This document shows, piece by piece, positions 26,901-33,767 of a stretch of DNA of 64,000 nucleotides. The DNA lies in NCBI GenBank assembly GCA_934099115.1, contig CAKOPK010000004.1:19594-83593 (forward strand). Reading direction: 5' to 3'. The position numbers and the translations under genes are program-made. Source of the DNA: an uncultured Bacilli bacterium. Lineage in GTDB: Bacteria > Bacillota_I > Bacilli_A > RF39 > UBA660. Positions within the stretch are counted from its first letter, which is position 1. Every line of letters begins with the position of its first letter. Below the pieces are notes generated by a model. The model was given only the letters and a program-made list of their open reading frames with translations. It searched no databases and had not been told where the DNA came from.

Positions 26901-27661
26901 GCATCTATTAATGCTGTATTAAAATAGCTTTGTGCGTCATTCACTGGTGACCCTGTATAGTAATAATTATTATCTATGCTTTTAACATTTGTTAATGGTG
27001 TTAAACCAGCATTTTTAAAGGCTTGATTTAAAGTGTTAAATGCAGATGGATCATTTTTAATCCAATTTTGGACAGTTGTAAGGCCTGCATAATAAGCATT
27101 TTTATAATCGGTATTTGCATTATTGTAATATCCATATAAATAAGTTATTCCTCTTATTGCTTGCAATCTTGCCCAGTAATCGCTTAGATTGCTATCATTT
27201 ACACTTAAAATTGGGTTAGATCCACTAGCAGTTAAAACGCTCATGATTGCATAGTCGAATGATTGTAATTTTTTACTAGAATCAGCAGTAAGTAAAAATC
27301 TTTCGGCGTATAATGTGTTTCCACCTTCATATTGAGCATCCAAGCAATATAGAGCAGACGCTTTATCGTTATAAGCTCCGTAATAATACTTTCTATTTGA
27401 ACTTCCAAAATGAGTAGTAACTCCTATATCTGTATAGAAATTACGACCTTTATTGTAATAAATTTTAGTTGTTTGGGTACTTGATTTTAAATATTTAAGA
27501 TTTCCGCCAGATGTTTTAATAACGCCATGAATTGCTCCTATACGGCAGCGATTATTATCTAAATCACCACATTCACCATCAGCATAAACATTTGATGTAA
27601 AACCAAAAGTTACAATGCATAAGATAATAAATAAACTAGTATTTTTTAAGATATTTTTCAT
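23990..27661 (-). CDS. Giant Cys-rich secreted protein of the Tad-like operon
   Basis: A 1223-residue protein with a signal peptide (cleavage after VYADG). Residues about 55-280 look helical and recall the thioester-domain region of Gram-positive adhesins (YCLDAQYEGGN; YGYYNNANTDYKNAYY). That resemblance is weak and not proven. The middle (about 490-800) has dense Cys pairs, including CRKCSGSGKNRSCSCTC and two runs of CxxC. Near residues 1040-1090 is another Cys cluster (CDFNSCKGNCDFDC). No C-terminal membrane helix or sorting signal is present, so it is released or held by partners. Its start overlaps the stop of the next upstream gene as ATGA. I infer a surface filament or adhesin exported with the Tad-like machine. 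Confidence 0.6.
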   Translation of the reverse strand: MKNILKNTSLFIILCIVTFGFTSNVYADGECGDLDNNRCRIGAIHGVIKTSGGNLKYLKSSTQTTKIYYNKGRNFYTDIGVTTHFGSSNRKYYYGAYNDKASALYCLDAQYEGGNTLYAERFLLTADSSKKLQSFDYAIMSVLTASGSNPILSVNDSNLSDYWARLQAIRGITYLYGYYNNANTDYKNAYYAGLTTVQNWIKNDPSAFNTLNQAFKNAGLTPLTNVKSIDNNYYYTGSPVNDAQSYFNTALIDAADFLNDFSDATGKVDTKTSPTASEITTTGEKGNEFISKDVVHEIKIYDFNSTDKFIINAGTTGTGVNLDGNYDGLTAYISNIEFEGGNVISGVDQVKAILGQNLVGDGYVTPGKDMTVKITVHFEGWKSSTDSNISVLKCGQSPIKYSISGINSASNFGNFGDYIAVIWYSGEAEAQRYIGIEKGQNSLEAPWTSSYETYLIEACNCDDLITACVNSRNLNSNACQELKESNCGDCSWIKAACDINPNSSECDEEKYAEVCEVTCKTVADTFECCDSSNNLIVSTLDNHEVGINGVEESEIKACFVSKMDSQAQQNGDGTYKNNANVEGVKDQKDNSFTLAEMKSNAYCSVSCKEDYAMTMPTAKLVNAGRYFTFKAKVEGTKTCYTNTIDRDKYNKDIVDAQVAMVDAYTEYLKWVALDSEPIKSRDEQRSASPCCRKCSGSGKNRSCSCTCSASDQTNVWTEYFVEDAKYTSFYVKDRSKNYNTGTISISSEKEYASYYEDGHVSGYCRSGCCYASCHDGISGKESTLKDNIAKNLQSAKNALQAAKEKYEAIIKEYNECSGWSSEINYDPNVYYDYDEKYLEKFNLEGKMDETKSTISSSEWYCNGTASSNGFYTAAKINDKAYTSCSTSLTGYRKTSIAYTVCTTNGCYTDYKDISDATYKKTTSVISAEYKPATLFYNVYPSGEITVNKSDNSVELTNKLPVALNTKRGIYKYSVNIENLGEFYSISSKNNLGRYVGASSAVIDPNKLEYNCSYLVNMPITDQDKLVCDFNSCKGNCDFDCIGPNCDTACDGGNCVADCIGLGCIYDEDAGTSLVEKTVSLSNLFPNGTNSYNWNANVNSKAGSTISEIQNTGNAIYDSTPILSITIDPSTARVIKAYNDSEEDSGGYSNSTMSCYSIDGYERVACYSSFISDLLDGKYGNNIVSSDSLIANDKYRTVSSDNKDYFTLWTERISENDMLGPSWK

Positions 27662-28413
27662 ACTATCCTACTCCTTTGTTTTTTTACTATTATCGTTGTA
27701 ACTAGTCCCCCTACTGCAATAATTCCTACTGAAGTAACAATAATTATTGCTTTATGTTCTTTTAAAAATTCTTTAAAACCTTTTTTCTTTTCATCTTTTT
27801 TGATTTCTTCTCCATTATCATCTACATTACCAGCTTTGTATTTTTCTACTAAGCTTTCGAAATTATCAAAAGATACATCTACTGATAAATAAGGATGACA
27901 TAAGTAAAAATTTTCTATTCCATTACACATAACAGATTCACTATAATTATTATACATCGGTGTAGTCAGTGCTAAGCTATAAAGTTTGGTGTCAGGGCAA
28001 CCTGTATTGCTAGAACTGTATACATCAATTGTATAATTGTTAATTATAACTGCTAATGCTTCATCAAAATATACTGTACCATTATCAGAATCACTATATC
28101 GGTAGGTTTTGCTTTCTTTGGTAGCTTGATCTGTTACTACTACATATAAATCTTCTGTTAAATTGGTAATAGATATTCGAAAAAACTTTCTTTTTACTAC
28201 ATAATTTTCAAACTCTTCTTCAGAAAGTCCATCAGGAAAATTGTAATTTTCACCTACTTCAATTTCTTTTTCAATTACCTCATAATTTGCTCCTACATTA
28301 ACTGCTAAACTATTTAGTTTATTTTGCTCTTCAGCAGAGCATGCAGCATCTACATTTGTAAGGCAAATTAGAAAGGTAGCTAGGCTTAATAAACAACCTT
28401 TAAATTTTTTCAT
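27658..28413 (-). CDS. Surface protein with C-terminal membrane anchor
   Basis: The start is placed at ATG 28413 (MKKFKGCLLS), since upstream in-frame TTG and GTG codons lie between it and GAGGTTGG. The 251-residue product has a signal peptide (ends near NVDAAC), an ectodomain with four Cys, a charged linker (KKDEKKKGFKEF), a membrane helix near 222-242 and a basic KKQRSR end. No sorting motif is seen. It is coupled by a 4-base overlap to the giant Cys-rich gene, so they probably act as a pair, this one as membrane partner. The family is not recognised. Confidence 0.65.
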   Translation of the reverse strand: MKKFKGCLLSLATFLICLTNVDAACSAEEQNKLNSLAVNVGANYEVIEKEIEVGENYNFPDGLSEEEFENYVVKRKFFRISITNLTEDLYVVVTDQATKESKTYRYSDSDNGTVYFDEALAVIINNYTIDVYSSSNTGCPDTKLYSLALTTPMYNNYSESVMCNGIENFYLCHPYLSVDVSFDNFESLVEKYKAGNVDDNGEEIKKDEKKKGFKEFLKEHKAIIIVTSVGIIAVGGLVTTIIVKKQRSRIV

Positions 28414-28513
28414 AGTATACACCAACCTCTAATCCAAATTATAGCATATTTCATAATTATTTACAACAAAAAACAAAAGGGTGCAAAAAACAAAAAATAG
28501 CATCGCTGCTATT

Positions 28514-29179
28514 TTAAAGTTTATAGAATTTGCTTGACTTTTTAGTGTATAAATAAACACAAGCTACAGCAAGTAATCCCCCGCCGATTGCAACATATGG
28601 AACTACACTTCCTGTTTTAGGGCTTGGAACATCATTATTCTTATCGTCTGTTGTAGTATTTCCACAAATAGAATTATATTCTTCTGCAGTAATTATTTTA
28701 CCACTCTTATCGAAATAAGTATTATCAATTTGTGTACATGCTAGTGGTAATGGTGCAAAAGATATCTGACAAGCACTTTCGGAATTTGAAGTGTCTCCTG
28801 TAAAGTCTGCTATAACCGTAAATAATTCTTTTTGAGTGCCATTTAGTACTTGGCCATCTTTGGTTTTCATTAAGACTGTAACAGAGCCATCATCATTCTT
28901 TTCTTCAGAAACTTTTTCAAAATAAGTACTTGAATAAGTAATTGTTATATTGTCTACATTGGTAATTGGTTGTATTTGCATGTAAACATATCCAGCTGCA
29001 TTTGTTTTGCTTACATAATAGATTTGAGTTACCTTAGGATTGGCACTAGACCATCCTGTTTCATCAATTGCAGTACCATAAAGCTTATCATTCTTACTTT
29101 TTATTTCTGCACTAACATTATTAGGCATTATAGTAAGCATCATAAACATTAAACACATAACAGTTAAAATTTTTTTCAT
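28514..29179 (-). CDS. Cell-wall-anchored protein with SPKTG sorting signal
   Basis: A 221-residue protein with a signal peptide (1-24), a beta-rich ectodomain that may be cohesin- or Ig-like, then SPKTG at residues 186-190, a membrane helix (about 193-211) and a basic tail (KKSSK). This is a complete sortase-type sorting signal. The (S/P)PxTG form is known for the class B sortase of Clostridioides difficile, and the divergent neighbour at 29312 is a class-B-type sortase. That makes the two a likely enzyme-substrate pair. It may anchor the Tad-like surface structure to the wall. Confidence 0.8.
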   Translation of the reverse strand: MKKILTVMCLMFMMLTIMPNNVSAEIKSKNDKLYGTAIDETGWSSANPKVTQIYYVSKTNAAGYVYMQIQPITNVDNITITYSSTYFEKVSEEKNDDGSVTVLMKTKDGQVLNGTQKELFTVIADFTGDTSNSESACQISFAPLPLACTQIDNTYFDKSGKIITAEEYNSICGNTTTDDKNNDVPSPKTGSVVPYVAIGGGLLAVACVYLYTKKSSKFYKL

Positions 29180-29311
29180 TTCAATAACCTCTCTTTGCTA
29201 TTACTATTATGACACAATTATAACATAAAAATGTAAAAAAGAAAGAATTTTTTCGAAAATTTATAAAAAAATATGTCAATCTATGATATTATTAGAATGG
29301 AGGCTAATTCT

Positions 29312-30916
29312 ATGAAGAAGATTTTAATAAATATCGAAAATAATACTATTTGTTTTGCTTATAAAACTAGTCATCATAAAATTAATAATGACTTAATTAA
29401 TACTAATATCATTAGTAATAATGAACTTATATTTAGTGATATTTATATAGAACAAAATAAAAAAATATTGACTTCTTTTATAAAAGAATTAACTGTTCAA
29501 TATCATATTAATAAAGTAATTGTTAAAGAATTAGATTTAGCTTTCTTAGTCATTAGTTTACTAAATAAATGTACTGAAGTAACTTCCTTATATATTATAG
29601 AAGATGACCCTATTACTTATCAGATTTGTGAAGCAATTATTAATAATAAAAATATAAAAGAAGTTAATTGCTATTCAATTCAAAGATTTATGATAGAAAT
29701 ATTAGATAAAAATGGTATAGAATGTACTTCTAGGTCAGAAATATTATATATTAGTAATTTTATGGAAAAAAATAATTTGCTGTCTTTTTCTAATATTTAT
29801 TATAAAACTAATATTAGAATTACTCTTCCCCTTTCTTTAGAAGACTTAAAAGATTTTGAAGAATTTTGTAAAATTAACAAATACTTAAAGTGTATTCATA
29901 TTAATAAACTTATTAATACAGAATTAGAAAATATTATAAAAATATTAATAAATATTAATAAGAAAAATATAAAAATAGTTATTCATGAAAATATTAATGA
30001 TGAAAAAACTATTAATTATTTAAAAGACTTAAATAAAAAATATAAGAAAAAATATAAAATAATTTTATCTTTAGAATATTCTAAAGAATATCTTGATAAG
30101 AATATTTTTAGACAAACAATAGTGAATTTATTAAGAGTTTGTGGTTTAATCGTTTCTAGTTTAGTTATCTTGGTTATTACTTATATTGGAGTATCTAACT
30201 ATGTGGCTTTAAAACAAGTTACAGCGATTAAAGATGATTTAAAAAAGGTTGTTGATAATACCAACGTTCAAGATATTATTCAAGATAAAGAGGAAGAAAA
30301 TAGGCAGAATGCTATTATAGAAGAAGTTCCAGAAGAAGATGTTAAAAAAATAATTAATAATGATTTAGCCGCTTTATTAAGTGTTAATGAAGATGTAGTT
30401 GGAGAGTTAAAAGTAAATAATACTAATGTAGATTATCCTGTTGTTCAAGCAAAAGATAATGATTATTATTTAGGCCATAATATTAATAAAGAAAAGAATG
30501 CTAATGGTTGGGTATTTTTAGATTATCGTAATAATAGTATGAATCTTGATAAGAATAATATTATTTATGGACATAATATGTATTATAGTGGTGTTATGTT
30601 TGGAACTCTTCATAAGACTTCTAATAAAAGTTGGTATACAAATCCTGATAATCAAATTATTACTTATAATACTTTATATGAAAATATGAAATTTAAAATA
30701 TTTTCTATTTATAGAGTTCCTAAAACAAATGATTATTTAAAAGTATATTTTGAAGATGATAATGATTTCTTAGATTTTATTAAAATGATAACGGACCGAA
30801 GTATTTATGGCTTTAATGTTCCTGTATTTGCAAGTGACAAGATTCTTACTCTTTCTACCTGTTCTAATAATGGTACTAAAAGATTAGTTATACATGCAGT
30901 GCTCGTTAATGAATAA
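29312..30916 (+). CDS. Class-B-type sortase with long cytoplasmic N-terminal domain
   Basis: The start is ATG 29312, ten bases after GGAGG; an upstream ATG lacks a site. Of 534 residues, about 1-272 form an Asn/Ile/Lys-rich soluble domain that must lie inside the cell. A membrane helix follows (about 275-300), then a coiled linker and a sortase domain from about 355. The catalytic residues are seen: His in YGHNMYY near 420, Cys in LSTCSNN near 515, and Arg in TKRLVIHAVL near 523. Sortases cleave at sorting signals and link proteins to peptidoglycan. The N-terminal domain is unusual for sortases and was not recognised; the repeated short strand-helix pattern might be a Rossmann-like or repeat fold. 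Confidence 0.85.
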   Translation: MKKILINIENNTICFAYKTSHHKINNDLINTNIISNNELIFSDIYIEQNKKILTSFIKELTVQYHINKVIVKELDLAFLVISLLNKCTEVTSLYIIEDDPITYQICEAIINNKNIKEVNCYSIQRFMIEILDKNGIECTSRSEILYISNFMEKNNLLSFSNIYYKTNIRITLPLSLEDLKDFEEFCKINKYLKCIHINKLINTELENIIKILININKKNIKIVIHENINDEKTINYLKDLNKKYKKKYKIILSLEYSKEYLDKNIFRQTIVNLLRVCGLIVSSLVILVITYIGVSNYVALKQVTAIKDDLKKVVDNTNVQDIIQDKEEENRQNAIIEEVPEEDVKKIINNDLAALLSVNEDVVGELKVNNTNVDYPVVQAKDNDYYLGHNINKEKNANGWVFLDYRNNSMNLDKNNIIYGHNMYYSGVMFGTLHKTSNKSWYTNPDNQIITYNTLYENMKFKIFSIYRVPKTNDYLKVYFEDDNDFLDFIKMITDRSIYGFNVPVFASDKILTLSTCSNNGTKRLVIHAVLVNE

Positions 30917-30925
30917 TATTTAAAA

Positions 30926-30960
30926 AACTATTCTTAAATTTGTTTCAAGAATAGTTTTTA
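30926..30960 (+). terminator. Sortase gene terminator
   Basis: AAAAACTATTCTT and AAGAATAGTTTTT are 13-base inverted arms with T-rich sequence after the stem. Confidence 0.75.
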
Positions 30961-31074
30961 TTTTAAATTTTCTGTAATGCTTATAAAAAAGTCTTTGCTC
31001 CAGATATTAAGGCTATCAACATCTTTTATGAATGGAATAACATCCTCTTTGCTTCCTGAGATAATTTCGTATCT
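30958..31074 (-). pseudogene. Short orphan coding-like fragment
   Basis: An open stretch of about 38 codons on the minus strand, ending TAA at 30960-30958, with no start or ribosome site and an in-frame stop just upstream. It encodes a peptide including KEDVIPFIKDVDSLNIWSKD that reads like real protein. It looks like the C-terminal remnant of a lost gene. The family is unknown. Confidence 0.25.
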
Positions 31075-31128
31075 TTATTTAAATAATTTACCAGTTTATT
31101 TTTCATGATATTATTAGTAATTATCATA

Positions 31129-31157
31129 TTTCACCAGTTTTTAAAAAACTGGTGAAA
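31129..31157. repeat. Perfect palindrome between sortase and HEPN genes
   Basis: TTTCACCAGTTTTT (31129-31142) and its exact inverse (31144-31157) with one base between. On the minus strand it lies 30 bases after the HEPN gene stop and ends in a short A/T tract, so it may be that gene's terminator. Confidence 0.5.
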
Positions 31158-31186
31158 ATAAATGTTTTTTACTCAAAAAAAGAAGC

Positions 31187-32734
31187 CTATCTTCCATAGT
31201 TGCTTCTTTTAATATATTTAGAAATATTTACTTTTACTTCTATTCCCTTTTTTGCAAATAAATCATCTAATAAATCTACAAATTTATCGTTTGATATTAC
31301 CATTTCCCAAATAGGTTTTGTATTAATAAAATCTTTAAGTTCCCATGTTTCTTTTTTCTTATTATAGTGATTTACTTTTATATTTCTTCCTGTTGTATAA
31401 AAGCGAATATAATCTTTAAAGAATTCTACTTGGTCATGGACTACACTGGTACGCATATTCCAACTAAAGTTTTTATTTATTTCACCATTTAAAGCTTCTT
31501 CTAATTTAGTTTCATAAAATTCTATTTGTTCTATTATATAATTGATAGAATATGGAGAACCTTGATGTTCCTTTAACTCTTTTAAAGAACGATTTAATAC
31601 CCTTAAGTATTCTTTATAAATATTTTTGGCATGAACATATCTTGTTTTTACACCATACTTATTTAAGTATTCATCAGTTAGAAAATAATCTAAGTTAGAT
31701 AAACCATTAAAACAAAGGTTAGCATATACCTTAAATAACATTAAAAAAGTATCGCGCATTTTAAAAGTGTCTTTATTATCAAGTTCTTTACCTTCTTCTA
31801 TTTTCTTTAATAAATCTAATAAATATTTGCTAATGATAGAGTTATAACGAAGGGGTTCTTCTAATTGTAAAGAATTTACTAAATAATTTATTTTATCGTC
31901 GTAACTTAATTCTTGAAAGTTTGCATTTTCTATTAATTCTCCAGTGATATCTACATTAAATAAGTCTAATTTGATTAGATGATGGTACTTTTCTTCAATT
32001 TCTTGAAAATACTTTCTTATTTTTCTTTCTACTTCATCAGGAGCTAATTTAAAAGAAATAGAACGACTACTAATCTCTAGTTGGATTAAATGTAAAAGAT
32101 ATTCAAAGGTACACTCTTCTAAAGTTAAGTCTTTATATCCTAGTACATCACGTAGAGTTTCAGGATTATTTGTGGCACAAGTAACACGATAGATGTATAT
32201 AAAACCTGCGTGTAATAAATCGGCAAAATTTATTTTTTCTTTTACATTTTTAGGGGTTAAAGTAATAAATGCATATTCACTCATGCCCTTTTTTAATAAA
32301 TATCTATTGCTTGCTAGTACCATAAAGGTAAGCTTTTCTAACCATTCGATATCAAAGATAGCTTTATATTCTGTCTTATCAATATATATCATATTTTTCT
32401 TTACAGTAAATGTTTTATGAGCTAATGCATCACGAATTAGTTTAAATTGTTCTTTATAGTTTAGAGTTGAATTGGTATGTATTCCTTTACCATAAGTTAA
32501 GATTTGATTGTTTTCTAAAAGAAGTGGTTTCATTAAGAAAGCATCTTCTAAATATTTTTCTGGTATATCATTTCCTAAATATTCAATATTATTTCCATAA
32601 AAAGTTATTAACAACCAAAGTTTTATCTCTGGAATACAATTTTTTACTACTAAAAAGTTTTCTAGTCTTTCATTTTCTAAATATTTAATTAAAGAACGTA
32701 CTCCTAAAGCAGCTTTATCTATACCTAAATCCAT
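31187..32734 (-). CDS. Protein with two HEPN-type RxxxxH motifs
   Basis: A 515-residue soluble, mostly helical protein. Near the N-terminus IRDALAHKTF has R101-x4-H106, followed by a beta hairpin and DIEWLEKL, which is the usual layout of HEPN domains. Near the C-terminus NMRTSVVHDQVEF has R428-x4-H433. HEPN proteins with RxxxxH are often RNases in toxin-antitoxin, abortive infection and CRISPR effectors. The function of this one is unknown. It starts two bases after the trmB stop, so the two genes are co-transcribed, which might point to RNA or tRNA as target. Neither a minimal nucleotidyltransferase antitoxin nor cas genes are next to it. Confidence 0.6.
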   Translation of the reverse strand: MDLGIDKAALGVRSLIKYLENERLENFLVVKNCIPEIKLWLLITFYGNNIEYLGNDIPEKYLEDAFLMKPLLLENNQILTYGKGIHTNSTLNYKEQFKLIRDALAHKTFTVKKNMIYIDKTEYKAIFDIEWLEKLTFMVLASNRYLLKKGMSEYAFITLTPKNVKEKINFADLLHAGFIYIYRVTCATNNPETLRDVLGYKDLTLEECTFEYLLHLIQLEISSRSISFKLAPDEVERKIRKYFQEIEEKYHHLIKLDLFNVDITGELIENANFQELSYDDKINYLVNSLQLEEPLRYNSIISKYLLDLLKKIEEGKELDNKDTFKMRDTFLMLFKVYANLCFNGLSNLDYFLTDEYLNKYGVKTRYVHAKNIYKEYLRVLNRSLKELKEHQGSPYSINYIIEQIEFYETKLEEALNGEINKNFSWNMRTSVVHDQVEFFKDYIRFYTTGRNIKVNHYNKKKETWELKDFINTKPIWEMVISNDKFVDLLDDLFAKKGIEVKVNISKYIKRSNYGR

Positions 32735-32736
32735 AA

Positions 32737-33363
32737 TTACTCCTTCGTTGCAACTAAATAATTTATTTTTACTCCCATGTCACGAAATTTTCTTTCATAT
32801 TCTGTTGTAACGTTAGGAATATCTGTATTTGCTAAATCTAATGATACTTCTTTTAAGATATAGCCATTTTCACTTAGACTAACTAGTGAACTTGCAAACA
32901 AACCAATATTATCTGTTTTCATAATTATCTTTTTAGGGCCTTTAAATAAATCATTATATAAGTTTAGAAAAACTTCACTGGTAAGTCTACGGTCTTTCGT
33001 TCTTTTTTTAGGCCATGGGTCACTAAAATTTAAATATATTGTAGATATTTCTTTATTAAATACTTCTGTTATATTTTTAGCATCCATATTGATAATATAT
33101 AAATTATTTAAAGCTTGAGGGTATTTTTTTATAGCACGGGCTAGGACTCCAGTATATTTCTCAATACCTATAAAATTAATATCTGGATGAAGAAGTGCCA
33201 TATTATAAATAAAATCTCCTTTGCCCATTCCAATTTCTACATGAATATCATTATCATTTTTAAATACTTTTTGCCAGTTACCTTTATTTTCTTTAGCATC
33301 TTTTATTAAATAAGTACAATTATCTAGTAAAATATCTTTATCTTTTAAATTTCTAAGTCTCAT
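32737..33363 (-). CDS. trmB: tRNA (guanine-N7)-methyltransferase
   Basis: TrmB methylates G46 of tRNA variable loops with S-adenosylmethionine. The start is put at MRLRNLKDKD (33363), the usual family opening; an upstream ATG at 33390 is in frame with no ribosome site. Seen: the SAM-binding HVEIGMGKGDFI, NFIGIEKYTGVL, NLYIINMDAKNI, and the signature LNFSDPWPKKRTKDRRLTS. The length of about 208 residues is normal. It lies upstream of the HEPN gene in one operon. Confidence 0.95.
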   Translation of the reverse strand: MRLRNLKDKDILLDNCTYLIKDAKENKGNWQKVFKNDNDIHVEIGMGKGDFIYNMALLHPDINFIGIEKYTGVLARAIKKYPQALNNLYIINMDAKNITEVFNKEISTIYLNFSDPWPKKRTKDRRLTSEVFLNLYNDLFKGPKKIIMKTDNIGLFASSLVSLSENGYILKEVSLDLANTDIPNVTTEYERKFRDMGVKINYLVATKE

Positions 33364-33415
33364 AAAATCACAACTTTCTATCTTTATCATATATTATATT
33401 GAAAGGAACGAAAAA

Positions 33416-33754
33416 ATGAAAAAAGAGCGTAATACTTTTTTTGGGGAGTCTAGTTTTATGAATCAAACAGTATATCCCCAAACAGGTCTAAATATTGCTA
33501 ATCAACCATTTCAAGCGACTAGTTATTCTAATCAAGGTTTCTATGCAGGAGCTCCTTTACAACAAGGAAATTATACCACACAAATGCCTTCAAACACAAA
33601 TACAAACATGACAAATTATGATTATAGTGAAATAGATGCTCGTATTTCTAAGATAGAAAGGCAAATAAGTAGATTAGATGCTCGTGTTAGTAAATTAGAA
33701 AATAGTACTTTCTATACTGAAGAAACTAATAACAATAATATTTATATGGTCTAA
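33416..33754 (+). CDS. Small Asn/Gln-rich protein with C-terminal coiled coil
   Basis: A 112-residue protein, divergent from trmB. The first 70 residues are rich in Asn, Gln, Tyr and Pro with no signal peptide. Residues about 72-95 form a short heptad coiled coil (ISKIERQISRLDARVSKLE). A GAAAGGAACG site precedes the ATG. The composition is like some spore coat or low-complexity proteins, but I do not recognise the family. A GGTC/GGCC hairpin with T6 at 33747-33765 ends it. Confidence 0.65.
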   Translation: MKKERNTFFGESSFMNQTVYPQTGLNIANQPFQATSYSNQGFYAGAPLQQGNYTTQMPSNTNTNMTNYDYSEIDARISKIERQISRLDARVSKLENSTFYTEETNNNNIYMV

Positions 33755-33767
33755 TTAGGCCTCTTTT
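33747..33767 (+). terminator. Terminator after the coiled-coil gene
   Basis: GGTC and GGCC arms with a TAATTA loop, then CTCTTTTTT, overlapping the end of the convergent flippase gene. Confidence 0.5.

Noticed and set aside
29273..29311. Longer N-terminus of the sortase
   Set aside because: The upstream ATG has no ribosome site, while ATG 29312 follows GGAGG at normal spacing.
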